Assembly (NCBI GenBank): GCA_017548045.1
Contig: JAFYNR010000022.1
Coordinates: 1-64,000, forward strand
Length of the DNA: 64,000 nucleotides
Direction of reading: 5' to 3'
Source of the DNA: Clostridia bacterium
GTDB taxonomy: Bacteria; Bacillota; Clostridia; Oscillospirales; Acutalibacteraceae
Positions within the stretch are counted from its first letter, which is position 1. Every line of letters begins with the position of its first letter. Position numbers and translations under genes: made by a program. Below are positions 35,385-44,671 of this stretch, in pieces. Below the pieces are notes generated by a model, which did not search any database, had not been told where the DNA came from, and saw only the letters and a list, made by a program, of their open reading frames with translations.

Positions 35385-35413
35385 ATTATATCAGCATTTA
35401 TATTAAATGTAAA
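35385..35413 (-). promoter_or_regulatory. Promoter of the amino-acid ABC operon
   Basis: Minus strand: TTTACA (35413-35408), 17-base spacer, TATAAT (35390-35385), 33 bases before the start. Confidence 0.75.
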
Positions 35414-35427
35414 GTAAAATTGTATTT

Positions 35428-36306
35428 TTATTCATTTGTTTCGCATTTTCTCAACGCATTTTCAAAATCTTCGGGGAACGCGGCTTCAAATTTCATACTA
35501 TCTCCCGTAACGGGATGAATCAGAGTGCAGCTCCGGCAGTGAAGAAGCTGATGCCCTATTTCCGGCATAAAATCGCCGTACATACCGTCACCTGCGAGAG
35601 GATTGCCGCAAAACGCCATATGCACTCTTATCTGATGGGTTCTGCCCGTTTCAAGTCGAAGGCTCAGCAGAGTTGCGTTGCGGAATTCCCTTTCCGCCCT
35701 CCAGTTTGTAACCGCAGGCTCAACGCCCGATTCATATGAGCAGGCACGCAGGGTTTTCATCGGGTCGGGTCTGTAAATGGGTACGTCAACCCTTCCTTCT
35801 CCGCTGAGATTCCCTTTGACAAGAGCATAATATTCTTTCTTCACTCCCCCTGCAAGCTTACTTGCCGCAAGCGGATTCAGTGCACACACAACAACTCCCG
35901 AGGTGCCTTTATCAAGCCTGCCCACAGACCTGAAGGCGGCACTTTTGCCCTTATGGGAAAGATAAGCGGAAACCGCATTTGCAAGGGTATCGCCCTGGTG
36001 ATTGTGTGTGGGATGCATTGCCATAAAGGGAGATTTATTCACAACAAGAATATCATCATCCTCGTAAATGATATCAAGGTCGGCTTCAAGAGCTTCGGGG
36101 AGAATATCGTCATCGGGAATAACCACGTTTATTACATCGCCGCACTTTATGCGGTCTATTGTCCTTGTCTGCACGCCGTTGAGCTTAAGCGAATATTTCA
36201 CCTTTCGCATAACACGTGCCGAAAAGCCGCAATACCCTCTCAGAAAATGCACTACCTTTCTGCCCTCATACTCGGCAGGCACGGTGTAATCTATGCTTCT
36301 TGACAT
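35428..36306 (-). CDS. RluA-family 23S rRNA/tRNA pseudouridine synthase
   Basis: 292 residues from ATG 36306 (AAGGGAG upstream; the earlier GTG at 36333 lies before that site). An S4-like RNA-binding domain occupies about residues 15-75 (RVMRKVKYSLKLNGVQT). The catalytic motif is GRLDKGTSGVVV with its aspartate, followed by TGRTHQIRVHMAFCGNPLAGD. It isomerises uridine in rRNA or tRNA; which site cannot be told. It is a single gene. Confidence 0.9.
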   Translation of the reverse strand: MSRSIDYTVPAEYEGRKVVHFLRGYCGFSARVMRKVKYSLKLNGVQTRTIDRIKCGDVINVVIPDDDILPEALEADLDIIYEDDDILVVNKSPFMAMHPTHNHQGDTLANAVSAYLSHKGKSAAFRSVGRLDKGTSGVVVCALNPLAASKLAGGVKKEYYALVKGNLSGEGRVDVPIYRPDPMKTLRACSYESGVEPAVTNWRAEREFRNATLLSLRLETGRTHQIRVHMAFCGNPLAGDGMYGDFMPEIGHQLLHCRSCTLIHPVTGDSMKFEAAFPEDFENALRKCETNE

Positions 36307-36435
36307 TCTCTCACTCCCTTCTTTCTGTGCCACACGATTATATCACATAACGGCGGCTTTGTACACACAAAAATTACAAAACCGTTACAGAAGATTACAA
36401 CAATTTACAGTTTGGTTTCAATTCCGTAATAACTG

Positions 36436-36464
36436 TTTACAGGAAATATTTTCCGTGTTAACAT
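36436..36464 (+). promoter_or_regulatory. Promoter of the secreted-protein gene at 36495
   Basis: TTTACA (36436-36441), 17-base spacer, TAACAT (36459-36464). The spacer contains the dyad GGAAA-TAT-TTTCC (36442-36454), possibly an operator. Confidence 0.5.
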
Positions 36465-36494
36465 TAAATCAAACAAAACGAGGAGGACAAAGCT

Positions 36495-37709
36495 ATGAAA
36501 AGAACACTGAAAACATTGCTCGCACTTATGCTTGCAGCGGTAACGGTTATGACCTGCACGGCAGCCTTTGCGGCAGAAGAAAACGGCAAACTCTTATGGG
36601 AATATTATGATTCGGAATACACCTATGACATTGCGGGCGAAATCACAACAGGTGTCAACACTCTCACCTCTCCCGAGGATTCATACTATTTCTGCTACGA
36701 ATTCAACGTTGAAGAAAGCGGTTACTACACCATAGGCTTCTCAGATCATAGATTTGACGGATGGATAGGTATACCCGAAGAAATCAACGGCTTTACTGCA
36801 AAAAACGAGGCTGAGTATCTTTTTTACTCGGGCTACGGCGAGCCGTCAAAATATACCTATAAGCTTGATGAGGGCAAAACCTACATCTGCTTTGATGCAT
36901 ACACTCAGTTTGAAAACGAGGAATTTGAGATAATTTATCAGGGCGAAACTGTAGAATCAATAGAATACGAAGGCAGTCTGCTTCTTAACCGCGACATTTA
37001 TTTTTATGACGAAACCTGCGATATTTACGCCGATGCTTCGGTAACGTTTTCATCGGGCAACACAACAATTTTTTCTTACATCTGTGCAACGGCACCCGAT
37101 GAATACAAAGAAGGTACAAACACCTTCAGATACTCTTACTTCGGTGAAAGCGTTGATTTTGAAGCCGATGTGATTTTTATTACGGAAATAATCAAGGACG
37201 TTGAAATATCAAACCTTGAGGATTATCTTAACGCAAAAATATATTACGACGGACACGATATGTGTCTGCCTGTGGGCGAAACCGTAACATTTACCTTCAG
37301 TGACGGAAGCAAAGCCGAATCTGTCTACTATGAATACGGTGAAAATTACGTAACTCTTCCCGACGGAAGCGAAATTTACTATTACATCTACACCCTGGAT
37401 GACGGTTACGGCAACATCACTCTTTACGTTGACTCGGCAGGCGAAACCATCAAAGCCTTTGACTGCGAAGAAACAAAGGCTTCCACGGACGAAAACCTTC
37501 TGACCCTTCTGAACAACGAAAAATACAACCTCAGCAAAGTTTCAAAGTATATCAGACAGTCACTCATCGCTTTGCTGGATTGTGACAGCTTCGAAGAATT
37601 GACGGACTACGGCTTCGGTGAATGGGGTTACAATATTCAGATTGCAACCGAATATTTTTTAAGCCTTTTCGCTGAAATCACAAGTCTCATATACTTTTAT
37701 GTAAGATAA
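36495..37709 (+). CDS. Hypothetical secreted beta-rich protein
   Basis: 404 residues, not recognised. Signal peptide MKRTLKTLLALMLAAVTVMT with cleavage after AAFA. The mature part is acidic and rich in Tyr, Glu and Asp, with repeated short strands suggestive of Ig-like modules (YFGESVDFEADVIF, TVTFTFSDGSKAESVYYEYG). There is no catalytic motif, LPXTG anchor or dockerin. A GAGGAGG site precedes the ATG and a strong terminator follows, so it is expressed alone. Confidence 0.65.
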   Translation: MKRTLKTLLALMLAAVTVMTCTAAFAAEENGKLLWEYYDSEYTYDIAGEITTGVNTLTSPEDSYYFCYEFNVEESGYYTIGFSDHRFDGWIGIPEEINGFTAKNEAEYLFYSGYGEPSKYTYKLDEGKTYICFDAYTQFENEEFEIIYQGETVESIEYEGSLLLNRDIYFYDETCDIYADASVTFSSGNTTIFSYICATAPDEYKEGTNTFRYSYFGESVDFEADVIFITEIIKDVEISNLEDYLNAKIYYDGHDMCLPVGETVTFTFSDGSKAESVYYEYGENYVTLPDGSEIYYYIYTLDDGYGNITLYVDSAGETIKAFDCEETKASTDENLLTLLNNEKYNLSKVSKYIRQSLIALLDCDSFEELTDYGFGEWGYNIQIATEYFLSLFAEITSLIYFYVR

Positions 37710-37740
37710 GCCTATTGAAAAATCTGCACTTTTATGTTAG

Positions 37741-37777
37741 AGTGAACGGTAGAAATACCGTTCACTTTATTTTTTTG
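37741..37777 (+). terminator. Terminator after the secreted-protein gene
   Basis: AGTGAACGGTA (37741-37751), loop GAAA (37752-37755), TACCGTTCACT (37756-37766), followed by TTAT and a run of seven T residues (37771-37777). Confidence 0.88.
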
Positions 37778-37788
37778 GAGTAGTGTAT

Positions 37789-38682
37789 ATGAAAAAATAT
37801 TTTGCTTTTGTTCTTGTAATATCCATGGTTTTTCTCTGTGCCTGCACAGGAAATGATACGGGCGAAACAACCGTAACAACCTCTGCCGTTCAGACAACAT
37901 TGGAAAGCGAAAAAGTAATTATTTCAGAATGGGACACAGACCTTCTGCCTGCGGATTTTCCCGCACCGCCCGAGGGTACCTATAATTTTGAAATCGCAAA
38001 AGGAAATCATCTGACAGATGCAAGCGATTATGCTTCCGACTGGGTGAGAATAAGATTCACCTGCCCTTACGTTAACTTTTTCAATTTCACAAACAGTCTG
38101 ATTGAAAACGGCTACAAAGGCAGAACCCGTACGGTTGAAGAAACGGATAATATCTATTACAGAAACGGCGTTCACGGCTACTGGCAAAACGGAACAAACA
38201 TCATAAAGGTAAACAGTTCACACCTTGAAGGCGGAGTTCTGACAGTGATAATGGACGTTGTTCCCTGCACAAAAGGTCTGCCCGAAAAGCTTCTTGAGTT
38301 CTTCCCCGATTTTGACGGATACTGTGTGGGACCCGGACTCTATTGCGGTCACGATGCAAGCCTGGAATCCGTATCGACCACACCCGGCGATAATCTTAAC
38401 CCCAACTGGCACTGGGAATTTCTCTGCACGGGCAACGCCGGCAATGCTTTTATCGGCGTAACCGAGGAGCAATTTGACGAATACTGCGATCTTCTGGGTG
38501 AAGCGAAATTCAGCGGACCCATCGGCATTTCAACGGTTGACGGCTTTGAGGTCACCACCGTTGACACCGTCAAGGATATTGACGGCACAACCTACGGTGC
38601 ATATATGATTTACAACCCCGACCTTATGATTCTTGAATTCGGCTTTACCAATAATCCGACGCTTATAACAAAAGACTATTAA
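37789..38682 (+). CDS. Hypothetical lipoprotein
   Basis: 297 residues from ATG 37789 (GGAG eight bases upstream; the GTG at 37783 overlaps it). Signal peptide with lipobox VFLCAC, then a Thr/Ser-rich linker (TVTTSAVQTT) and a globular domain with the segment LLPADFPAPPEGTYNFEIAKG. No known motif. The first gene after the preceding terminator, followed by its own hairpin. Cell-surface location is clear; function is unknown. Confidence 0.65.
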   Translation: MKKYFAFVLVISMVFLCACTGNDTGETTVTTSAVQTTLESEKVIISEWDTDLLPADFPAPPEGTYNFEIAKGNHLTDASDYASDWVRIRFTCPYVNFFNFTNSLIENGYKGRTRTVEETDNIYYRNGVHGYWQNGTNIIKVNSSHLEGGVLTVIMDVVPCTKGLPEKLLEFFPDFDGYCVGPGLYCGHDASLESVSTTPGDNLNPNWHWEFLCTGNAGNAFIGVTEEQFDEYCDLLGEAKFSGPIGISTVDGFEVTTVDTVKDIDGTTYGAYMIYNPDLMILEFGFTNNPTLITKDY

Positions 38683-38688
38683 AAAATT

Positions 38689-38718
38689 CAGGCTGACTCG
38701 CATAAACGAGTCAGCCTG
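38689..38718. terminator. Bidirectional terminator between lipoprotein and GH30 genes
   Basis: CAGGCTGACTCG (38689-38700), loop CATAAA, CGAGTCAGCCTG (38707-38718), perfect 12 pairs; six A residues precede it, so it is strongest for the minus strand. Confidence 0.8.
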
Positions 38719-38721
38719 TTG

Positions 38722-40128
38722 TTATTCCGCAACTACCGTTACTATACTTTTTGCAGGGAGATTTATTTTTCCCTGCATTTTTTCGGTTGATATTTTCTCG
38801 AAGCTGCGCGTTGCATCCGTAACACGGATTTCAGACGGCGAAAGGCATCCGTAAAGCCTTATATCCTGCAGATTTTCGTCATTGTTGACAAGCACCAGAA
38901 CGGTTTTTTCTCCGTCGGTAAACGCAGTCGAGGCAACCTTGCTGTTATACTCAAGGCTGTCCATAACGTCAACCCTTACCATGCCCTGCTCTATAAAATT
39001 TGCAAAATGCTTGTAGGCATAGTATCTGCTGTAAACAACGAGTTTACCGTCCTTGATTTCCATAAGGCCGTCACCGTTTACCGCGGTCCAGCTTTGCCAG
39101 GAAACCGCATTCATAAGGTTCAGATCCTGAATAATGATGTTTGCCATATAGAGTCCGCTGTCAATTATCGTTGAATCGATTGTCAGCGGTAATTCACACC
39201 ATTCGCTCATTTCCAGCTTTTTATCGGGATACTGAGTTGCGAATTTGTTGCCCACCTCGGTTTTCAGATTGATATTATTGTCAATCCAATAGCTGTGGCC
39301 GCTGTAATATTCGCAGAAGCCGCTGAGAATTTCACTTTCAAAAAACTTATCTATGTATTCATAATACCCGGGTGAAAGCTCACCGCTTTCGGGACCGTTG
39401 AGCTTGTAGGGAGAATTGCGCTTCTGCATTTCAAGTGCAAAAAGTTCAAGCAATTCAACGGTTTCCTCCGCCGTGTAGTGGCAGCCCTCCTGACCGACCC
39501 AATCACCGCCCCACGACCACTGAGGCTCGTTTATGGGTGAAATTGCGGTTACGGGGTAGCCCTGCGCCACAAACCAATCCGCTATTGTGAGAACGTAGTC
39601 AACAAACGCACCGTAATTCTCTTTCGGAAGATTGGATGCATATTCGGTAAGGCCGCCCGATGCGTGACCGCTTGCCGTCATCGAAAAATGGGGACTGTTG
39701 CAGAAAAGAATAACCTCTTTCGCACCGTATTCCACTGCCATATCAAGCATTCTCCGGGCGTTGGCATCACGGGTAAAATCGTATTCATAAACTCCCGTTT
39801 CTTCGTTCAGAACAAAGAAGCTTTCGGTTCGCCTGTTGGGGTCACCTATGCGACAACGGGAATTTTCTTTTTCTCCGCCGCCGATGTTGTAGCGGTAAAT
39901 ATCAAGACCGAGGCCCGTTTCATCGTCATAAAGAAGCCTTGCAATTTCTCTTGCGGTTTCTTCGTTATCAATCGTCTGCGACCACCAGGCGGAGCTTGTG
40001 CCGAAGCCTTCAAAGGTCTGATGCTTCACAAACTTATTCACCCCGATCGTCTGATTTTTTTCTGATGTAAAAACCGAAAAAGCGAATGCCTGAAGCCAGG
40101 CAAGAACAATGCAGATGTATTTTATCAT
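38722..40128 (-). CDS. Glycoside hydrolase family 30 protein, exported
   Basis: 468 residues with a signal peptide (residues 1-20). The (beta/alpha)8 core begins with FEGFGTSSAWWSQ; the acid/base is E201 in SPINEPQW and the nucleophile E309 in EMSEW, 108 residues apart as in GH30. After the barrel comes a short beta domain (AFTDGEKTVLVLVNN). Relatives cleave beta-glucosides, beta-1,6-galactans or xylans; the subfamily is uncertain. The ATG is preceded by GGGGGAGTGAG. Divergent from yhcH with back-to-back promoters, consistent with joint sugar use. Confidence 0.88.
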   Translation of the reverse strand: MIKYICIVLAWLQAFAFSVFTSEKNQTIGVNKFVKHQTFEGFGTSSAWWSQTIDNEETAREIARLLYDDETGLGLDIYRYNIGGGEKENSRCRIGDPNRRTESFFVLNEETGVYEYDFTRDANARRMLDMAVEYGAKEVILFCNSPHFSMTASGHASGGLTEYASNLPKENYGAFVDYVLTIADWFVAQGYPVTAISPINEPQWSWGGDWVGQEGCHYTAEETVELLELFALEMQKRNSPYKLNGPESGELSPGYYEYIDKFFESEILSGFCEYYSGHSYWIDNNINLKTEVGNKFATQYPDKKLEMSEWCELPLTIDSTIIDSGLYMANIIIQDLNLMNAVSWQSWTAVNGDGLMEIKDGKLVVYSRYYAYKHFANFIEQGMVRVDVMDSLEYNSKVASTAFTDGEKTVLVLVNNDENLQDIRLYGCLSPSEIRVTDATRSFEKISTEKMQGKINLPAKSIVTVVAE

Positions 40129-40148
40129 CTCACTCCCCCTTTTGTTTC

Positions 40149-40177
40149 AGTTTATCATCAATGATTTTGCGTGTCAA
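40149..40177 (-). promoter_or_regulatory. Promoter of the GH30 gene
   Basis: Minus strand: TTGACA (40177-40172), 17-base spacer, TAAACT (40154-40149). Confidence 0.7.
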
Positions 40178-40185
40178 TTAAAATA

Positions 40186-40213
40186 TTGACTTTTCAAAGT
40201 AAAGATATATAAT
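40186..40213 (+). promoter_or_regulatory. Promoter of the yhcH gene
   Basis: TTGACT (40186-40191), 16-base spacer, TATAAT (40208-40213). Its -35 is eight bases from the -35 of the divergent GH30 promoter, so one regulator could control both. Confidence 0.65.
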
Positions 40214-40242
40214 TGAATTATCAAATCCGAGGAGATGTATTT

Positions 40243-40683
40243 ATGATTTTTGATACTGCGAAAAATCTTGCGCTTTATAACGGTTTCAACCCTGCTTTCG
40301 GGAAAATAGCCGAATTCATCGAAAACAACGACCTTAAAGCCCTTGAATGCGGAAGCTATGACGTTGCCGAGGGAATCAAGGTAAGCATTTCGGAATACGA
40401 GCCTGCAAACGGCGGAGATTTTGAAGCGCACAGAGATTTTCACGACCTTCAGCTTGCAATTACGGGTGAAGAAGCAATCGACGTTCTTCCCATTGAATTT
40501 GCAAGAAACTCAACAGGCTACAAGCCCGACATTGAATTCTTCACACAGCAGACCGCGGCCGCAACACGGGTTGCACTGACGGAAGGAACTTTTGCATTCC
40601 TTGCTCCTGCAGATACTCACAAGCCCTGCATCAGAATGGGTACGGACAAAATCAAAAAAGCCGTTTTCAAAATCAAAATATAA
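40243..40683 (+). CDS. YhcH/YjgK/YiaL family (DUF386) protein
   Basis: 146 residues from ATG 40243 (GGAGATG upstream). A single double-stranded beta-barrel domain with candidate metal ligands in FEAHRDFHDLQL and ADTHKPCI. Relatives include sialic-acid-operon YhcH and the EbgC beta-galactosidase subunit and are thought to be sugar anomerases or isomerases. Divergence from a GH30 glycosidase fits handling of a released sugar. The exact substrate is unknown. Confidence 0.85.
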   Translation: MIFDTAKNLALYNGFNPAFGKIAEFIENNDLKALECGSYDVAEGIKVSISEYEPANGGDFEAHRDFHDLQLAITGEEAIDVLPIEFARNSTGYKPDIEFFTQQTAAATRVALTEGTFAFLAPADTHKPCIRMGTDKIKKAVFKIKI

Positions 40684-40689
40684 AGCTGA

Positions 40690-40719
40690 CGTCACCTGCG
40701 AAGAAAAAAGCAGGTGACG
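40690..40719. terminator. Terminator at the convergent yhcH / membrane-protein junction
   Basis: CGTCACCTGC (40690-40699) pairs with GCAGGTGACG (40710-40719). The stem includes the last codons of the opposite gene, so the two 3' ends share it. Confidence 0.65.
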
Positions 40720-41417
40720 CTTTGTTTGTAGTAGGGAATAACGTAAAATGCCGGCAAAACCAACAGACAAAGCAAAAACCAGGGCAGAAAGCTCAGCTTG
40801 AAAAGAAAAATCTCCGCCACACAGTCCTTGGTTCTTCTGACGCTTTCTCTTATGGCATCCGCAGGCGTAAAATCCTTGTAGCAGGCAAGAAAAAACATTG
40901 CCTTTGAGTATCGCTGAATAAAAATCAGCCAGAAAACAAGACCTGATATTCCGAGCAGAACAATACCTGCCGTTACGGTGAAAGCCGCATTGACGCTGAC
41001 ATCGGTAATTCTTATCTGAAAAAGCAGCATAAGCCAAAGGCACACGGGAATTGCCTCAAAAAACAAAAGCCAGAATGTTCTGACAGCGAAAAGCCTTACG
41101 GATAAATCGCAGGCCTTTAGTCCGCCGTCAAAGCCGATTTGCGGCTTCGTGCCGTACCTTGTTCCTCTTGCAAGAAGAATATGCTTCACCTGAAGCGCAA
41201 GACTGATAGGACTCACCACCGCTACGAAAACAGGCAGTGTAACAACCGCAACAGCAGGAAGAATACCGTTGTTTTCAACTGCAAAAAATCTGTTCAGAAT
41301 TCCGTTACACAGAGAGAAAAACACCAAAGCCGTAAAGCCTGCACAAAACAGCGGAAGTATTTTTCCGTATGCGCCGCAAATGGCAGACCTTGCGGAAAGC
41401 TTTATTCTTGAATTCAT
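40692..41417 (-). CDS. DUF975-like polytopic membrane protein
   Basis: 241 residues with about five to six membrane helices. The C-terminal part (AIRESVRRTKDCVAEIFLF, FLPWFLLCLLVLPAFYVIPY) follows the DUF975 pattern: a SFxxW motif before a helix, then PY at the next interface. Such proteins are of unknown function. It is separated from the LCAT-like gene upstream by a strong terminator, so it may depend on read-through. Confidence 0.6.
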   Translation of the reverse strand: MNSRIKLSARSAICGAYGKILPLFCAGFTALVFFSLCNGILNRFFAVENNGILPAVAVVTLPVFVAVVSPISLALQVKHILLARGTRYGTKPQIGFDGGLKACDLSVRLFAVRTFWLLFFEAIPVCLWLMLLFQIRITDVSVNAAFTVTAGIVLLGISGLVFWLIFIQRYSKAMFFLACYKDFTPADAIRESVRRTKDCVAEIFLFKLSFLPWFLLCLLVLPAFYVIPYYKQSVTCFFLRR

Positions 41418-41427
41418 TCAATCACCA

Positions 41428-41468
41428 CAAAAAAAAACAAAATCGGGAAGCATCTGCGCTTCCCGATT
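41428..41468 (-). terminator. Terminator after the LCAT-like gene
   Basis: AATCGGGAAGC (41441-41451) and GCTTCCCGATT (41458-41468) pair perfectly; on the minus strand the stem is followed by TTGTTTTTTTTT (41439-41428). Confidence 0.85.
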
Positions 41469-41499
41469 ATTTTTTTGCTTTTTCGATTAATTATGCGCT

Positions 41500-43050
41500 T
41501 TACAGACCGATTACTTCTCTGCACTTGTCAAGAACAGCAAAAATTCTGTCGGTTACAGGCATAACGTATTTTTCAAATTTATTGTAGAAAGAATCCCCTT
41601 CTTCGTATTCGGGTGCAACAGCACCTTCCGCAAAGTTACCCATGGGGAACATTCTGAGGTTGGGCTTATCATTCTGAAGGAACTGGGTATATGCGGGATT
41701 TGACCATACGTCGTAATATTCATCCGCATACATAAACCAATAATACATCTCCATTATACCGTCGTGAGCGTTTGAATGAAGCATATCCTTGATGAACCAG
41801 GTGTGTTCGGGAAGAATACAGGTTGACGCATCAATCACGCCGTCGGGTGAAAGGTGATTATGACCGCAATCCGTGCAAGCCTGCACGTAATCTTCACCGA
41901 GAGTTTCGTTGAGAGGTGCAACGGTTGCGCCTGCGGATGCGTACTTTGTATCAACGGTTGCGTCGCTGTTGTTGTTGAGCGATTCAACGAGAGGCGTTCT
42001 CTGGATATTGTAGCCTGCAACAATCATAATTCTGACACCGTTATCGATTGCTTCGTTGAGTATCTCATCTGCTCTGCACTGAATCTGATAATGGTAATAA
42101 TCAGCCTTTGCAATAAGACCTGCCTGAGTTTCGGGGTCAAGGTTGATTGCCTTTGCGGATTCATATGAGCAGTCGGGAACAAAAGCCCAGAGACCGAGAA
42201 GCGTACCGAAAACGGGAGTAAGAAGCTCATCAAAAACTCTTTCCTGCAGGTTTTCGAGAATATCGTCGGCAAAACCGTAAACAAGGTCTACAAGACCGCT
42301 GTAATAAAGCATATTGAAGAGTGCCCAGAGTGCGGTATCGCCTGCTGTAAAGGGAGGATAGCCGTCGGTTGCATACTCAAGAAGGGCTCTTTCATCAAGG
42401 GCCAGCTTTCTGTTGAGCAAATCACCTGCAACATCCGTGCCGAGGAGAGGACAGCTCTGGAAAATACAGGCATCAACATCCTTATGACCATATTCATTGA
42501 AGTAAGCAAGAGTAACAACGCCACCCATTGAAGATGCACGGAAGTTAACCTTATCGTGACCCGTAAGGTTTTTTACGTGCTGAACAAAATCGTCAAGCTG
42601 ACCTGCAACCTCAACGGGGTCAAGTCGCCAGTCATAGTGGAAATAATACTGATAGTCCCTGCCGTGCTCCGTTTCGGTAGGAAGCTCGATTACAACGTCA
42701 ACGTTGGGCAGAGAGTTACCGTCGCCGTCAAGCGCCATGGCACCCATAGCATCGTTTACCGCATCGATGAGGCTGTCACCGAAGCTGTCGTAATCCTTGA
42801 AAAGAATCAAGCCGAAAAGAGAGGGTACAAGCTTGAGCACAAGGGTGATAATCGTATCCGTTGCAGGTCTGAAAAGAGTTTTTTCATTTTCAGCACCGGG
42901 GTTTTCGTAAATATCGGTGTTGCCCAGAGGCCCTACGTAAATCGTGGGAAGCACTCCGCAGTCGCAGGCTCCGTCAGCCGCAACTGCCGCAGGTGAAACA
43001 ACCGTTAAAATCATTACAACCGAAAGAATAACCGCAATAAATTTTTTCAT
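41500..43050 (-). CDS. Exported LCAT-like acyltransferase/lipase (alpha/beta hydrolase)
   Basis: 516 residues from ATG 43050, nine bases after AAGGA; the ATG at 43059 abuts that site. Signal peptide ends AAVA-A. The nucleophile elbow is RASSMGGVV with S174 (first Gly of GxSxG replaced by Ala), preceded by YDWRLDP, a hallmark of lecithin:cholesterol acyltransferase-like enzymes. A cysteine-rich loop (CTDCGHNHLSPDGV) precedes the probable catalytic His. It likely acts on lipid or ester substrates outside the cell. Confidence 0.8.
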   Translation of the reverse strand: MKKFIAVILSVVMILTVVSPAAVAADGACDCGVLPTIYVGPLGNTDIYENPGAENEKTLFRPATDTIITLVLKLVPSLFGLILFKDYDSFGDSLIDAVNDAMGAMALDGDGNSLPNVDVVIELPTETEHGRDYQYYFHYDWRLDPVEVAGQLDDFVQHVKNLTGHDKVNFRASSMGGVVTLAYFNEYGHKDVDACIFQSCPLLGTDVAGDLLNRKLALDERALLEYATDGYPPFTAGDTALWALFNMLYYSGLVDLVYGFADDILENLQERVFDELLTPVFGTLLGLWAFVPDCSYESAKAINLDPETQAGLIAKADYYHYQIQCRADEILNEAIDNGVRIMIVAGYNIQRTPLVESLNNNSDATVDTKYASAGATVAPLNETLGEDYVQACTDCGHNHLSPDGVIDASTCILPEHTWFIKDMLHSNAHDGIMEMYYWFMYADEYYDVWSNPAYTQFLQNDKPNLRMFPMGNFAEGAVAPEYEEGDSFYNKFEKYVMPVTDRIFAVLDKCREVIGL

Positions 43051-43091
43051 TCCATTCATTCCTTTTTGTGGCGGTACGCCCTTTTTTATTC

Positions 43092-43120
43092 AGTTTACCA
43101 TAAACTTTCTGAATAAACAA
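43092..43120 (-). promoter_or_regulatory. Promoter of the LCAT-like gene
   Basis: Minus strand: TTGTTT (43120-43115), 17-base spacer, TAAACT (43097-43092). Confidence 0.55.
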
Positions 43121-43161
43121 CCTATAAATTTTCATTATTTCTATATTTTTTAATTATATTA

Positions 43162-43191
43162 TTGCAAACATATGCAGTTTTGTGGTACAAT
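43162..43191 (+). promoter_or_regulatory. Promoter of the yfcC-to-trkH run
   Basis: TTGCAA (43162-43167), 18-base spacer, TACAAT (43186-43191). Confidence 0.6.
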
Positions 43192-43215
43192 ACCCGAAAC
43201 GAGAGGATGATTTAT

Positions 43216-44658
43216 TTGACAGAAACAGAAAACAAACAGGCAGGTCTGAAAATAAATAAAAAGACCGTAATTCTCATTTGTGTTCTGCTTGCGGCAATTA
43301 TGGCATTTGCAGGCGTGCTTACTCAGGTGCTTCCCAGAGGCGTTTACGAAACCGATGCGGAAGGCGCAATAATCAACGGCACTTACACACAGATTGAAGA
43401 TAAGCTCCCCATATGGAAAATCTTCCTTGCACCCATTCTTGTTTTCGGCTCCGAAACGGCACTGACGGGTGTGGGAATAATTCTGATTATAACGCTCATA
43501 GGCGGAACCTTCCTCATTCTTGACAAATGCGGTGTTCTCAAATACATAATGGCGGCAATAATCGAAAAATTCGGCAAACGCAAATACCTTCTTCTCAACC
43601 TTATGATTCTTGTATGTATGGTGCTCAGCTCAACGGCAGGCATACTTGAAGAATCCGTCACCCTTGTGCCTATTGCGGTTGCAATATCCCTTGCACTGGG
43701 CTGGGACTCGTTTGTGGGGCTTGGTATGAGCCTTATTGCGGTTGCCTTCGGCTTCACTGCCGCAACCTTCAACCCCTTCAATGTTGTTACCGTTCAGAAA
43801 ATGGCAGGTATCCCCGTCTTTTCGGGTACGGGATACAGAATAATCGTTTTCATAGTTGTTTATCTCGTGCTTGCGGGATTTATGACGCTTTATGCAAAAA
43901 AAATCGAAAAAAATCCGCAGAAATCATTGTGCTACGAAACGGACATTGCCCTGCGTGAAAAATATAATCTCGACGACAGCATTGCCGTACTCAGTAACCC
44001 TCAGATTAAAAAGGCTTCAAAAGCATTTATCTGCTGCCTCGGCGGCGTGCTTGTATGCATAATTGCAGACTTTGTTCTCGGTGCGGAAGGCGGCATATCG
44101 CTGCCCGGTATGGCAATCCTTTTCTTCACGGGCGGAATGCTGGCAGGTAAATTCTCCGGAATGAACGGCAAGCAGCTTCTCAAAGAATTCGGAGAGGGCA
44201 TCAAAACCGTTGCCCCTATCATTCCCATTATCCTCATAATTCTTTCCATCACGTACATTCTTGATGAAGGAAACATCATCCCCACTATTCTAAACTACGT
44301 TTACAATCTTATCAGCGGCCTTTCACCGTATTGGGCAATGCTGATGCTTTTTGCATTCATAGTAATTCTTGAATTCTTCGTAGGCAGCGGCACCGCAAAA
44401 GCATTCCTCGTTATGCCTATTGTTCTTCCCCTTGCGGATATGGTAAACGTAACCCGTCAGAGTGTTACTCTTGCATTCTGCCTGGGCGACGGCTTCACAA
44501 ATCTGCTTTACCCCACAAGCGGTATAATGATAATCGCAATCGGCCTTGTAAACATTTCATACGGCAAATGGCTTAAGTTTTCCTGGAAGCTTTTCGCTCT
44601 TGAGGGAATTGCCTCCGTTGCGCTTATGCTTACTGCCGTGGCGATTAATTACGCATAA
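43216..44658 (+). CDS. YfcC family membrane transporter
   Basis: 480 residues from TTG 43216 (GAGAGG nine bases before; the ATG at 43207 touches that site). Twelve or so helices; the N-terminal TQVLPRGVYE and repeated motifs GILEESVTLVPIAVAISLAL, FNPFNVVTVQKMAG and GSGTAKAFLVMPIVLPLAD are typical of the YfcC/ion-transporter superfamily. Substrates are mostly uncharacterised (organic acids or amino acids proposed). First gene of a rightward run; the phosphoesterase starts 14 bases later. Confidence 0.85.
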   Translation: MTETENKQAGLKINKKTVILICVLLAAIMAFAGVLTQVLPRGVYETDAEGAIINGTYTQIEDKLPIWKIFLAPILVFGSETALTGVGIILIITLIGGTFLILDKCGVLKYIMAAIIEKFGKRKYLLLNLMILVCMVLSSTAGILEESVTLVPIAVAISLALGWDSFVGLGMSLIAVAFGFTAATFNPFNVVTVQKMAGIPVFSGTGYRIIVFIVVYLVLAGFMTLYAKKIEKNPQKSLCYETDIALREKYNLDDSIAVLSNPQIKKASKAFICCLGGVLVCIIADFVLGAEGGISLPGMAILFFTGGMLAGKFSGMNGKQLLKEFGEGIKTVAPIIPIILIILSITYILDEGNIIPTILNYVYNLISGLSPYWAMLMLFAFIVILEFFVGSGTAKAFLVMPIVLPLADMVNVTRQSVTLAFCLGDGFTNLLYPTSGIMIIAIGLVNISYGKWLKFSWKLFALEGIASVALMLTAVAINYA

Positions 44659-44671
44659 AAAGGTGACGCTT

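Noticed and set aside
37715-37743. Promoter TTGAAA-17-TAGAGT for the lipoprotein gene
   Set aside because: The -10 is poor and initiation would fall inside the preceding terminator stem, so I left it out of the annotation.
42556-42996. Plus-strand open frame (146 codons) inside the LCAT-like gene
   Set aside because: Antisense to a gene with signal peptide and catalytic motifs; no ribosome site.
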